Below the pieces are notes generated by a model that did no database searches, was not told the origin of the DNA, and was given only the letters and a program-made list of their open reading frames with translations. The position numbers and the translations under genes are program-made. A stretch of DNA of 64,000 bases. Origin: Bacteroides acidifaciens. GTDB lineage: Bacteria; Bacteroidota; Bacteroidia; Bacteroidales; Bacteroidaceae. The stretch lies in the NCBI RefSeq assembly GCF_903181435.1, contig NZ_CAEUHO010000004.1, positions 620,001 through 684,000 of the forward strand. The letters run 5' to 3'. Below, one piece after another: positions 55,801-63,970 of this stretch. Position 1 is the first letter of the stretch; every line of letters starts with the position of its first letter.

Positions 55801-56178
55801 ATGGACGCATTCGGTGTGTCCGAAGTATCTGCCAAGGCGCGCGACAATGGTGGTGTGATGCTTGACGGGTATATGTATGACCCCGAACGCTTTTACAACA
55901 CTATAGGTGGACAGGGACTGATGGCTTACTATACTTACGATGCTACCAACATCCGTCTTCAAGAACTTTCATTGACCTATTCGTTGCCGAAGAAGTGGCT
56001 AGGCAATGTGTTCAGCAACGCTACTGTATCTTTCGTAGGACGTAACCTCTTTATGTTCTACTGCAAAGCTCCGTTCGACCCTGATATGAATGGTTCTACA
56101 GGTACTTACAACCGTAGCGATTTCTTTATGCCGCCTAGTTTGAGAAACTTAGGATTCAGTGTTAAGTTCAGCTTGTAA
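52900..56178 (+). CDS. SusC-family transporter with STN signalling domain
   Basis: A 1092-residue outer-membrane transporter. After the signal peptide (about 1-27, ILYAQ) come an STN domain (about 30-105, LQTALADVREQTKMSVSYN), a carboxypeptidase-regulatory-like domain (about 112-185), a TonB-box-like LDEVVVTALG, the plug (VMRGSKSI, YVVDGIPVG, YGASAANGVILINTKKG) and the barrel ending FSVKFSL. The STN domain marks transporters that signal to a FecR anti-sigma, which is encoded just upstream. It imports a glycan together with the SusD encoded 21 bp downstream. Confidence 0.96.
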   Translation: MNLYLENTRKSILITFLLLIGSILYAQSNSKITIKKKNISLQTALADVREQTKMSVSYNSSQLPKTRISLDINNQPLEQALKTILAGTGFTYTVKDTYIMIIPEQAAKKSKSRNVTGNVVDGKGEPLIGVTVLEKGTTNGTVTNIDGNYHITTQGDTPVLVFSYIGYQSKEVDVKENVINVVLEDGSQALDEVVVTALGIKRAEKALSYNVQTVSNSELTAAKDANFMNSLNGKVAGVNIQKSSSGVGGATRVVMRGSKSIVGDNNALYVVDGIPVGNPSRGVIQTEYGAVAGSEGISDFNPEDIESISVLTGPSAAALYGASAANGVILINTKKGVEGKMKINFSSNTEFSKPMMSPEFQNTYGNRKNSYRSWGDKLETPSTFDPMDFFKTGMNTINSLNISSGTRTNQTFISLASTNSKGIIKNNEYYRYNFSFRNTALMLNDKLHVDLGASYVIQAEQNMVSGGRYFNPLFPLYLFPRGEDFENVKIYERYNDERRFPTQHWEYGDQGLSFENPYWIVNREMFPSKKNRYMLHARLQYDIFDWLNIAGRVRLDKSHATEERKLSASTLELYTGSSKGSYELKEEFYTQTYADVMANVNKRFGKDFSLTANVGGSFEDHYTRSVDLGGKLMTIPNLFSLANLEPASGKRAQGYHRTRNLAVFASAELGWKNMLYLSATGRCDWASQLVSNGDVEGIFYPSIGLSGIISEMVKLPDFISYLKLRASYTEVGSPISQVGITPGTITHVINSGAIDPIGSFPYPDFKPERTKSYELGLNARFWDGRITFDGTIYQSNTYNQTFFSQLASSTGYSGFYVQAGKVRNRGVEMTWGYNDKYGKVDYSTHLTFTANKNKIQEMVHNQINPIDGTSISITELSLQEAGGVYLREGYSMSDIFTTGILQRGRDGKLVEQANGYQVDRSQRIRLGSSDPDFTMGWRHDISYKNFSLGVMVTGRFGGVVTSQTQAFMDAFGVSEVSAKARDNGGVMLDGYMYDPERFYNTIGGQGLMAYYTYDATNIRLQELSLTYSLPKKWLGNVFSNATVSFVGRNLFMFYCKAPFDPDMNGSTGTYNRSDFFMPPSLRNLGFSVKFSL

Positions 56179-56199
56179 CAACTAAATATATTCAGATTT

Positions 56200-57819
56200 A
56201 TGAAATTACAAATAAAAAAGATAACAGGGGTACTATTGGCATGCGCGGGACTCATGGCAATTACCTCATGCTCGGAATTTGAAGAAATCAATAAGAACCC
56301 GTATTACTCTGACACGGAAATGGAACAGTTGGACGGTGTGCTCAATGGTGCTTATGTGCCTAACTTGGAAAAACACGTCATTCCTGTGCCTTTAAAAACA
56401 GACAATACAGCTGAGGTTAATGCATATCAGGTATCCATCAATCTTTGTGGCGACTCATGGGTGGGCTATTTCTCCCCGCGCGACAACAAATGGGAAGAAG
56501 GAGCTAACCCCACTACGTTCTTTTTCCATGTAAATCGGACAAATCATATGTTTGATTATGCTACGTCTAAGATCTTTACTCCTTGGATTCAGTTGAAGAA
56601 AATCAATCTGAATGGTGATAACCCTAATAGAGAATTGTATGCTATTGTACAGATTGCTAAAATTATGGGGTTGCACCGTTCTGCCGATAAGTATGGCCCT
56701 ATCCCTTACTCAAAGGCGGGAAGCGGTTCGTTCACTGTGGAATATGATTCGCAGGAAGCGGTGTATCATTCGTTCTTTGAAGAATTGGACGAAGCGGTTC
56801 AGATTCTCTACGATTTCTACATGAGAGGCGGTGCTGTTGTTCCTTTGGCTTCGGACATGGTGTACGAAGGCAATGTGGCGAAGTGGATACGTTTTGCCAA
56901 CTCTTTGATGTTGCGTTTGGCTATCCGCGTGCGCTATGCCGATGAGGAATTGGCTCGCAAATATGCTGAAATGGCTGTTACAAACCCGCTGGGTGTGATG
57001 GAAAGCGTAGATGATATGGCGAAAATGCATAAAGGTGCCAATTTTGAAATCAGAAACCCTATGTTCCAGATTGCTAATCCCGGACAGTATAATGACAGCC
57101 GCATGGGAGCCACTATTCAATCTTACTTGAAAGGGTATAATGATCCGCGTATTGCCACCTATTTCCAAAATAATGGAGCGTCTGCGGTGCGTGCCGGTAT
57201 GCCGGTTACTGCAAACACCTATGACGCGGCATCTTTGCCCAACATTCAAGAGGAAGATCCTGTCTATTGGATGAGAGCTTCGGAAGTAGACTTCCTGCGT
57301 GCCGAAGGTGTGCTGGCCGGTTTCAATATGGGAGGCGGAAGTGCTAAGTATTTCTATGAATCGGGCATCCAGAAATCGTTTGAGGAGTGTAAGGTAAGCT
57401 TGGGCAGTTATTTGAACAGTACCGCTTCTCCGGCAGATTTCAAGGATATGAAGGAGGCTGCCTATAATCATGCAGCTCCCAGCAATATTACCGTGAAGTG
57501 GGTGGAAGAAGACGAAATGGAGAAGAAGTTGGAACGCATCATCACGCAGAAGTATCTTGCCCTTTTCCCCGATGGACAAGAGGCGTGGAGCGAATGGAGA
57601 CGTACGGGATATCCGCGTCAGATTCCTCCGGTGCTCAATCTTACCAATGCCGGTGTGAAGACAACCGACGGATATAAGGATGGAGTGCGTCGTATCCCCT
57701 ATCCGGAAGATGAATACAAACTCAATAATGAGAATCTGACAAAAGCCATCCAGCAGTATTTGGGTGGTGTAGACAATGCCGCCGTAAATGTATGGTGGGA
57801 TAAAAAAGTAAAAAATTAA
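56200..57819 (+). CDS. SusD-like glycan-binding lipoprotein (SusD-like 2 type)
   Basis: A 539-residue surface lipoprotein, lipobox AITSC (Cys about 24). It belongs to the SusD-like subgroup with features such as KIMGLHRSADKYGPIPYSKAG, WIRFANSLMLRLAIRVRY, RASEVDFLRAEGVL and QKYLALFPDGQEAWSEWRRTGYP. It pairs with the transporter encoded before it. Confidence 0.94.
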   Translation: MKLQIKKITGVLLACAGLMAITSCSEFEEINKNPYYSDTEMEQLDGVLNGAYVPNLEKHVIPVPLKTDNTAEVNAYQVSINLCGDSWVGYFSPRDNKWEEGANPTTFFFHVNRTNHMFDYATSKIFTPWIQLKKINLNGDNPNRELYAIVQIAKIMGLHRSADKYGPIPYSKAGSGSFTVEYDSQEAVYHSFFEELDEAVQILYDFYMRGGAVVPLASDMVYEGNVAKWIRFANSLMLRLAIRVRYADEELARKYAEMAVTNPLGVMESVDDMAKMHKGANFEIRNPMFQIANPGQYNDSRMGATIQSYLKGYNDPRIATYFQNNGASAVRAGMPVTANTYDAASLPNIQEEDPVYWMRASEVDFLRAEGVLAGFNMGGGSAKYFYESGIQKSFEECKVSLGSYLNSTASPADFKDMKEAAYNHAAPSNITVKWVEEDEMEKKLERIITQKYLALFPDGQEAWSEWRRTGYPRQIPPVLNLTNAGVKTTDGYKDGVRRIPYPEDEYKLNNENLTKAIQQYLGGVDNAAVNVWWDKKVKN

Positions 57820-57838
57820 CTCTTAAATACATACAGAA

Positions 57839-58957
57839 ATGATGAATAGCATAAAAATATGGCTTGCTTTGTCGCTTATAGCGGGTTGTATGTTTGCCTG
57901 CACCGATGTAGAGACCATCGACTTGGAAAAAAAAGCTGTGGAAGATTTGTACAACAAGCGTGATAAGGATAAATGGGCGGAAGAAGATGAGCAGAAGCGA
58001 CAGAATTATGAGGACTCCGTACGAATAGCCAAGGAGAACGAACGCCTCTATGAACTCTATCTTGCAGATTTGAGGGAGTATAAAAAGACCAAGCATCCGG
58101 TGATGTTCGGATGGTTCAACGCATGGGATGAGACCGCTCCGGGTGAATATTTCAATTTGACACTGCTTCCCGACAGTATGGATCTTGTCTCCATTTGGGG
58201 AAATTGTTTCCATATTAGCGACAATCGGTTGAAACAGATGAAAGAGGTACAGAAGAAAGGCACCAAGGTGATAGTCGGATGGATTATTGAGGAGGTAGGC
58301 AACGGGCTCCAAAACAAACCTGACGGGGGATGGTCTGAAGACCCGTACACCGGAATCCAGCAATATGCCGATGCCATCCTCGATTCCATAGCAAAGTATG
58401 GATACGATGGCTTTGATATCGACTATGAACCTTCTTATGCCTCTCCTTGGGGAGGAATGCACTGTGGAAACTGGAATCAGGGAGAACCATGGAGTAAGGA
58501 AATGCCCATTATTTCTTGTAGCCAAGATAGCAATAAAGATTATGAGAACTTCTTCTTTCAAGCGTTGCGCGATGGTCTGGACGAACTGGAGGCCAAGGAC
58601 GGCAAAGAGAGAATCCTGAATATTAATGGTTCAATTCATTGGCTGTCTCCAAGTATGAAAGGTCTTTTCTCTTACTTTGTGGCACAATCTTATAATGGTG
58701 GTTACTCTTCTTGGCCGTCTCGGATAACCGGGCGCTTGGGAAACGATGTGAAAGACCGGATTATCTATACGGAGACATTTGAAAATGCCGTCGCAAACCA
58801 AGGGAACTTTACTCGCTATGCGGATTTCGTAGTGAAGGACCTTGACGGTGTGGCCGGTGGAATCGGTGCTTATCACATCAATGCGGATGCAGCCGAGAAG
58901 AACGAGTATCGTAACGTACGGAAGGCGATTTCTATCATGAATCCTCCTATTAAGTAA
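57839..58957 (+). CDS. GH18 endo-beta-N-acetylglucosaminidase-like lipoprotein
   Basis: A 372-residue lipoprotein (lipobox IAGC, Cys17) with a charged linker (about 25-80) and a GH18 barrel. The catalytic D-x-x-D-x-D-x-E is complete: Asp190, Asp193, Asp195 and acid Glu197 (YDGFDIDYEP). The closeness to susC/susD and two DUF1735 lipoproteins matches loci in which surface GH18 enzymes cleave the chitobiose core of host N-glycans. Chitinase activity is less likely given the context. The exact N-glycan type is not readable. Confidence 0.9.
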   Translation: MMNSIKIWLALSLIAGCMFACTDVETIDLEKKAVEDLYNKRDKDKWAEEDEQKRQNYEDSVRIAKENERLYELYLADLREYKKTKHPVMFGWFNAWDETAPGEYFNLTLLPDSMDLVSIWGNCFHISDNRLKQMKEVQKKGTKVIVGWIIEEVGNGLQNKPDGGWSEDPYTGIQQYADAILDSIAKYGYDGFDIDYEPSYASPWGGMHCGNWNQGEPWSKEMPIISCSQDSNKDYENFFFQALRDGLDELEAKDGKERILNINGSIHWLSPSMKGLFSYFVAQSYNGGYSSWPSRITGRLGNDVKDRIIYTETFENAVANQGNFTRYADFVVKDLDGVAGGIGAYHINADAAEKNEYRNVRKAISIMNPPIK

Positions 58958-58973
58958 ATAATCACGTTATAAA

Positions 58974-60239
58974 ATGAAGCATAAAATGAAAAAATATATA
59001 GCGTTAGTAGTTCTGTCCTTAGGACTTTTTACCGCTTGCGATATGGTCACCGGTGAAGGAGAAGGTACTGGCAATGCGGTTTATATGGGCAACTCCACCA
59101 GCAATGGCGTAATTTCAGTGGTAGTGACCAATGAGGGTGCCAGTACTGTAGTTACTCCCCGATTGGCTAATTTGGCTGACAAACCGGTGGAAGTGACCGT
59201 AGAATTGGATGAGGAAATGTTGGCGGCATATAATGCCGAGGCTGGCCTGTCGATGGAAGCTTTGGCGGCAGAAGACTTTGTGTTTGTCACTAAAGATAGC
59301 GAGGATGCCAAAAAAACGAAAGAAACGCATGGAAAAGCCGTGGTGACCATTGAGCCGGGAAAGTACAACGCCAGTGTGGAGGTGAGGATTCCGAAATTGG
59401 ATGAGACCAAATATCCTCCTTTTAAGCGCTTGGCCGTGCCGGTGAGTGTGACTGCTGCTTCCCAATATAAGATATTGAGTTCGCCGAGGTCTACCCTCAT
59501 CCGTCTGAACCGTGAGATAATCACTTCTGTCGGACAATTCAGACGTGGAGGAAGTATCGCACTGGTACCTAATGCGGAAATCAGAAAAGATCCTATGTTT
59601 AATTGGACCATGCAGGTGAGCATGTATTATAGGAACCTGCCTAATAGGGATGGTAACTGGACGGTTATGTCCATCCAAAGCGGTGCGGGCAATTTCTATA
59701 CCCGTATTGAACGTCAGCGGGGCATCCAGGTTAAGAACGGGCGCGACGGAGAGGAAACTTTCACTCAAAAGTCTCTGCCTAATAATAGATGGTTGCACAT
59801 TACCTTTGTCCACAGAGATGCTTCCACCGTATCGGTTTATGTGAACGGAGAGTTGCAGAAGACGTTCCCGACTTCACCCATCGCTTTCTCTGACGACCCC
59901 AAGTGTTGCTTGTATATCGGTAATACCCAATACTCCGGTGTCTACCTCCGCGAAGCACGTATGTGGAACAGGGCGTTGACTGAAGGCGAAATCATAGATA
60001 AGGAGTATCTGCCTCTCGATCCGTCGGCAGAGTCCGGTCTGATTATGTATATGCCTTTCACAAGGGTGGCAGACGATAAAATGGAAGAGTTGACCGGCAA
60101 TTGGGAATTCTCAGACTTCCGGACGTTGGGTATATGGGACGAAAATCCTCCTGCGATGCAGTATGTAGACAATGTGAAATTCCCATCGGAAGATTTGGTT
60201 ATTATAGAGCCGGAAAATTCCGAAGAAGAAATCGGATGA
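58974..60239 (+). CDS. DUF1735 plus LamG-like surface glycan-binding lipoprotein
   Basis: A 421-residue lipoprotein (lipobox FTAC, Cys about 22). The first half (about 40-180) is a DUF1735 beta-sandwich (VTVELDEEMLAAYNAEAG, FKRLAVPVSVTAAS). The second half (about 185-400) is a concanavalin/laminin-G-like domain (NWTMQVSMYYRNL, RWLHITFVHRDASTVSVYVNGELQ, REARMWNRALTEGEI). Such proteins hold glycans at the surface for the neighbouring GH18 and SusC/D. The gene starts 16 bp after GH18. Confidence 0.9.
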   Translation: MKHKMKKYIALVVLSLGLFTACDMVTGEGEGTGNAVYMGNSTSNGVISVVVTNEGASTVVTPRLANLADKPVEVTVELDEEMLAAYNAEAGLSMEALAAEDFVFVTKDSEDAKKTKETHGKAVVTIEPGKYNASVEVRIPKLDETKYPPFKRLAVPVSVTAASQYKILSSPRSTLIRLNREIITSVGQFRRGGSIALVPNAEIRKDPMFNWTMQVSMYYRNLPNRDGNWTVMSIQSGAGNFYTRIERQRGIQVKNGRDGEETFTQKSLPNNRWLHITFVHRDASTVSVYVNGELQKTFPTSPIAFSDDPKCCLYIGNTQYSGVYLREARMWNRALTEGEIIDKEYLPLDPSAESGLIMYMPFTRVADDKMEELTGNWEFSDFRTLGIWDENPPAMQYVDNVKFPSEDLVIIEPENSEEEIG

Positions 60240-60279
60240 TAAGTATTCCGTTTGTGTAATCAATTAAAAATCAAGACAA

Positions 60280-61260
60280 ATGAAAAAAATAATTCAATTG
60301 TTGTATTTGTTGTCGGTTGTAGCTCTTTTTTCGGCTTGTAACGATGACAATCAGGGAGAAGTGGTAAGCCAGGATTTGGCTTATCAGCTTGATGCAAACT
60401 ATGTATTTGTGGATATTCCGGAAGAGTTTCCGTTTGATCCTTCCAATATTTTGTATCTGGAGGGTAAGACTGTGATGAAACTGAATGCCAAGAGTGATGG
60501 AAGTAAGACTACGATAACCGAAGGGACTGAGTTCACCTTTAATGTAAAATTGAAAAAGGCTTTGGATCAAGATGTCAAGGTACGTCTTAAAAAGGATCTC
60601 GATTTGTTGGAAGGACATACTTTGGCAGAGTTTCCGGACGAAGCATTTGAGCTGCATGATGCCATCATAACTGCCGGAAGCAGAGAGGGGGCAATCGCTT
60701 TGGATATCACCAAGCCGGATGTATTGAATGCAATGCCGGGATATGTTCTCCCGCTATGTTTGGAATTTGTAGATGCTATCAGTGGAGTGAGAATATCGGA
60801 ACAGCGCTATAGCGTGTTGATAGAGATGAGCCTCACGTTGGAAAAGGACAATATTGATCCGTCTAATGATGAGATTGAAGGAGAGTATTTCAACAACAAT
60901 GTTCTTTTTGAGTCAAGCAAAACCACTAATCTGTCATATCTGTATGATGGAAACCGTTCGGGGACTACGTGGTATCCTGGCAGAAATGATTATTTGACGA
61001 TGACTTTCTCAGAGCCCACCAGAATACTGGGAGTCAGAATGGATGTTGTTACTAATAGCTACAAGCTTGGAAGTATGAACGTGTATGTGGATGAAGGCAG
61101 CGGATTCATTTCGTATGGTAGATTTGTTAGAAATAACAATGGCGTTATATATATGAAGTTCAAGGAGCCCGTTAATATGCATGCCCTCAAGTTTGATGGA
61201 ATGTTGACAGTCAATAATGGTACAGGGCCAGATATCTACGAGATTACCTTTATCAAGTAG
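60280..61260 (+). CDS. DUF1735 plus discoidin-like surface glycan-binding lipoprotein
   Basis: A 326-residue lipoprotein (lipobox FSAC, Cys about 20) with a DUF1735 domain (about 30-180) and a C-terminal F5/8-type discoidin-like domain (about 190-326, YLYDGNRSGTTWYPGRNDYLTM, ITFIK end). It is likely a second glycan-binding partner of the GH18 locus. It ends the operon before the terminator at 61273-61353. Confidence 0.87.
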   Translation: MKKIIQLLYLLSVVALFSACNDDNQGEVVSQDLAYQLDANYVFVDIPEEFPFDPSNILYLEGKTVMKLNAKSDGSKTTITEGTEFTFNVKLKKALDQDVKVRLKKDLDLLEGHTLAEFPDEAFELHDAIITAGSREGAIALDITKPDVLNAMPGYVLPLCLEFVDAISGVRISEQRYSVLIEMSLTLEKDNIDPSNDEIEGEYFNNNVLFESSKTTNLSYLYDGNRSGTTWYPGRNDYLTMTFSEPTRILGVRMDVVTNSYKLGSMNVYVDEGSGFISYGRFVRNNNGVIYMKFKEPVNMHALKFDGMLTVNNGTGPDIYEITFIK

Positions 61261-61272
61261 TGTGAAGTGATA

Positions 61273-61353
61273 GAAAGAACACAAATTGCATAGGTCAGGT
61301 ATTCAGAGAATTCCCCTATTTTCTAATATAACTTGTGTAATCTGTGTTCTTTC
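61273..61353 (+). terminator. Terminator of the GH18 locus
   Basis: gaaagaacaca (61273-61283) pairs with tgtgttctttc (61343-61353) and the pairing extends inwards with mismatches; a T-rich tail ccttttta follows. Confidence 0.7.
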
Positions 61354-61389
61354 CTTTTTATTATTGATTATTTGTTTATACCTGACTAT

Positions 61390-62112
61390 ATGCTTAACAT
61401 GTTATCTAATATTATTTCACGAAGTATTGTCACTGTTGGAGTGTTTGTTATGGCTGTGATATGCTTTTGCACGGCCTGTAGTAGTGGCAACTACGCTGAT
61501 GTGGAACGTGCAGTCCGCAAGCATCTCGAGCCTTATAAGGAGTTGTATGCTCTTGTTTTGCAGACAGGTAAAGTTACCTTGCCTCTCGGGGGCAAATATC
61601 CGCATGTCACCCATCCTCTTCCGGGAGGTACGGAAACTCCCATCAGTAATGTGTGGATTGTAAATGGTAATTATATGGGTAAGATATACGAATGTCACGG
61701 ATGCGACTCGTGCATGATTCGCTATCGGGACGCCGGTCTGATAACATATAATGTCATTCGTAGAGATAGTGCCTCAGTTAGAGCCACCGTATGGCTCACA
61801 GAAAAAGGAAAACAATACTTAATTGAACGACATATATCCGAATTTCATCCCATTATAAATGCTTGGCGCCGAAGAGAACAGTTGGAAGTCGTGTTGGTGG
61901 CTAAAGAGAAGTTTGATGTGGAGATACATCCCTCGGACACAACGGCAGTATATCACTGCAAGGCATATCGAAAGCTCGAAATAACCCCTTTCATTGAGGC
62001 GTTGGAGCCTGCCGGTGAAGAGGCTAGACCGGATTATATGCGCAGACTTCGTGTGGACTTCAAAAGCAAGGAGTGTCCTGTAGTGACTTGTACAGGAATG
62101 GAATCTATCTAA
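61390..62112 (+). CDS. Lipoprotein of unknown function
   Basis: A 240-residue lipoprotein that I do not recognise. The ATG at 61390 (or the next Met at 61399) gives a signal with lipobox FCTAC and a mature protein starting SSGNYADVERAVRKHLEPYK. A Cys cluster (ECHGCDSC) and the C-terminal CPVVTC suggest disulfides or metal binding. The C-terminal two thirds look like a mixed alpha/beta domain with a winged-helix-like LTEKGKQYLIERH stretch. It follows the GH18 locus terminator and lies just inside the right 26-bp repeat, so it may be a cargo gene of the repeat-bounded block. Confidence 0.75.
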   Translation: MLNMLSNIISRSIVTVGVFVMAVICFCTACSSGNYADVERAVRKHLEPYKELYALVLQTGKVTLPLGGKYPHVTHPLPGGTETPISNVWIVNGNYMGKIYECHGCDSCMIRYRDAGLITYNVIRRDSASVRATVWLTEKGKQYLIERHISEFHPIINAWRRREQLEVVLVAKEKFDVEIHPSDTTAVYHCKAYRKLEITPFIEALEPAGEEARPDYMRRLRVDFKSKECPVVTCTGMESI

Positions 62113-62180
62113 GGTCGTTTGAGATATGCATTTAAAATGAAAACAATGCAAGCGTATATATCCACAGTTAACCCCGAATA

Positions 62181-62206
62181 ATGATGAAAAGGAAGCTTTT
62201 CATCAT
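62181..62206 (+). terminator. Hairpin after the unknown lipoprotein gene
   Basis: A perfect 11-bp stem with a gaag tetraloop, 69 bp after the stop. No strong T-run follows. Confidence 0.45.
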
Positions 62207-62275
62207 ATCTTTAAACGCAATTCTTCCGTTTCTATTTTCCTTTTATTCAAACCATGAAATTAAAACTTCTGACTA

Positions 62276-62301
62276 ATTTTGCGCAATAGTTTCAAATAAA
62301 A
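62276..62301 (+). repeat. Right copy of the 26-bp direct repeat, possible att core
   Basis: Matches 50929-50954 except for one base in the middle (a for t). It is 115 bp upstream of the integrase ATG, the usual place for the end of an integrated element. Confidence 0.75.
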
Positions 62302-62416
62302 ATACAACCGATTTCAGGAGAGGGTTATAGGAACTATCTGTTGTTAGTTCTTTAGTGGAAAAGGCTTTGTTAAGAACAGAATTTAAGTACCACTTTAAAG
62401 AACCGTTTTTAAGAAC

Positions 62417-63970
62417 ATGGAAGTATTACAGCAGCATTTTTTCGATTTAAGTTTGAATTACAATTTACGCAATCCCAAGAGTAAAAGACCTACCATTGTA
62501 TATGCAGTGTTTCGTATTTCAGGGAAACAGTATAAGATTAACATCGGTGCAAAGGTTTATCCCAATCAATGGGATAGCCGTTTGCAGATGCCGATTATAC
62601 ACAATATTTCTAATCTTGATGTTGATAATAACAGAATTGTTCTAGCACAAATTAACCAAACAAGGTTGGCATTTGATAACGTCAGGTCGTATATTTGCAA
62701 TAATCCGCATGAATTGGAGTATCCGAAGCGGTGTTTAGAGATTATCAAACAGAATTTTAATTTAAAACCTTATACTATGAAGAATAGGGATTCAATAACT
62801 CAATGGCTCATGGGGTACATTGAGGCAAATAAACGTGGTAATACATTAGTGAAAGAATTACAGAATGTAAACTTCTTAAGGCGATTTTTCAAAGAACATA
62901 GTCAGTACCAAGATGACTTTACCCAAATTAGTTTTGAGATGATAAATGATGCTTTCCGTTATATGGAACAGATGAAGCAGCCTAACGGGAAGCAGTATGC
63001 AGTATCAACGATACGTGAGGCGCAAAAGAAACTTAAGGCGGCTTTAAAGGTTGCTGCGGGTAGAGAGTTCCGTAAATTTAATTGGCAGGCAACAGAAATT
63101 GATGAGGTGCAAATCACGAAAAACCTTATACCTAAACCTGAACGGGGTGCAAAGAATGCTCCCCTTACTGCTGACGAGGTTGCAAAACTACGGGAATACG
63201 AGTGTGGTGGTAGCAGTAAAGTGGCAAGGGATTTATTTTTAATTCAATGTTATACAGGGCAGCGTAAATCAGACTTAATGCAGTTATTGGATAGTAAGAA
63301 TATAGATTGGAGTAAGGGTATTATTACAGTCAATAAGCAGACTAAAGGCAAATGTGCAGCGTATATTCCGATAAAAGATACATTATTGGTAAATCTAATA
63401 AAAAATTATGAGGGACAACTTCAACGATTACCTGTAAAATATAATGATAATTTGCGGAAAGTGGCTAAAAATGCAGGATTGACACGAGTAGTTGAATATA
63501 CGGAGCAGAGAGGGAAGATTGTCGAAGAACATAAAGGACATATCCATGAATTGATACATAATCATTTAGGGAGACATACTTTTATAAGCCGAATGGCAGA
63601 AGCAGGAGCACGTAAAGACGAAATAAAGTCTATTACGGGGCATACTTGCGACAGTACAGTTGATGATATATACACGCACATAGACCAACTGAAAGCAGCC
63701 CAAAAGGGGGCAGAACATCAAAGGGGATTGTATGATACTAAAGGAAATGATACGGTTTCTTTCCCACAACAAGCGGCATCTAATAATGGAGTAGTGGATA
63801 GTGGCATATTAGATACTGTTGTTGATTTAAAAATTAAATGTCGGGATTTGCAACGAGAAAAGCAGGAACTTGCTTCAATAATTGCTCGCCAAGAATACGA
63901 AGATGCCATAGAAGAGATTGCATGGCTTCCCCCCACCGAAGAAGATTTTGTTATACACCCTGTTGGGTAG
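62417..63970 (+). CDS. Phage/ICE-type tyrosine integrase
   Basis: A 517-residue integrase with an N-terminal arm-binding domain (about 1-115), SAM-like core-binding domain (about 125-225) and catalytic domain (about 245-430). Catalytic residues are complete: Arg283 (TGQRKSDL), Lys310 (KQTKGKC), His383-x-x-Arg386 (HNHLGRHTF), His409 (ITGHT) and Tyr419 (DDIYTHI). A C-terminal extension of nearly 90 residues (430-517) with a short coiled-coil stretch is longer than in most relatives. Unlike the recombinase at 1309, this has the form of a mobile-element integrase; the rest of its element would lie to the right, or the 11.3-kb block to its left may be its cargo. Confidence 0.92.
   Translation: MEVLQQHFFDLSLNYNLRNPKSKRPTIVYAVFRISGKQYKINIGAKVYPNQWDSRLQMPIIHNISNLDVDNNRIVLAQINQTRLAFDNVRSYICNNPHELEYPKRCLEIIKQNFNLKPYTMKNRDSITQWLMGYIEANKRGNTLVKELQNVNFLRRFFKEHSQYQDDFTQISFEMINDAFRYMEQMKQPNGKQYAVSTIREAQKKLKAALKVAAGREFRKFNWQATEIDEVQITKNLIPKPERGAKNAPLTADEVAKLREYECGGSSKVARDLFLIQCYTGQRKSDLMQLLDSKNIDWSKGIITVNKQTKGKCAAYIPIKDTLLVNLIKNYEGQLQRLPVKYNDNLRKVAKNAGLTRVVEYTEQRGKIVEEHKGHIHELIHNHLGRHTFISRMAEAGARKDEIKSITGHTCDSTVDDIYTHIDQLKAAQKGAEHQRGLYDTKGNDTVSFPQQAASNNGVVDSGILDTVVDLKIKCRDLQREKQELASIIARQEYEDAIEEIAWLPPTEEDFVIHPVG

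Larger units (their letters stand above)
62113..62416. other. Intergenic region with hairpin, repeat and short motifs upstream of the integrase
   Basis: These 304 bp contain a perfect 11-bp hairpin (atgatgaaaag / cttttcatcat, 62181-62206), the right copy of the 26-bp repeat (62276-62301), and four copies of a (T)TAA(A)GAAC motif: inverted at about 62347-62354, direct at 62370-62377, a variant at about 62395-62403, and direct at 62409-62416 next to the ATG. The motif copies could be arm-type or autoregulatory sites of the integrase. No gene was seen. Confidence 0.5.
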
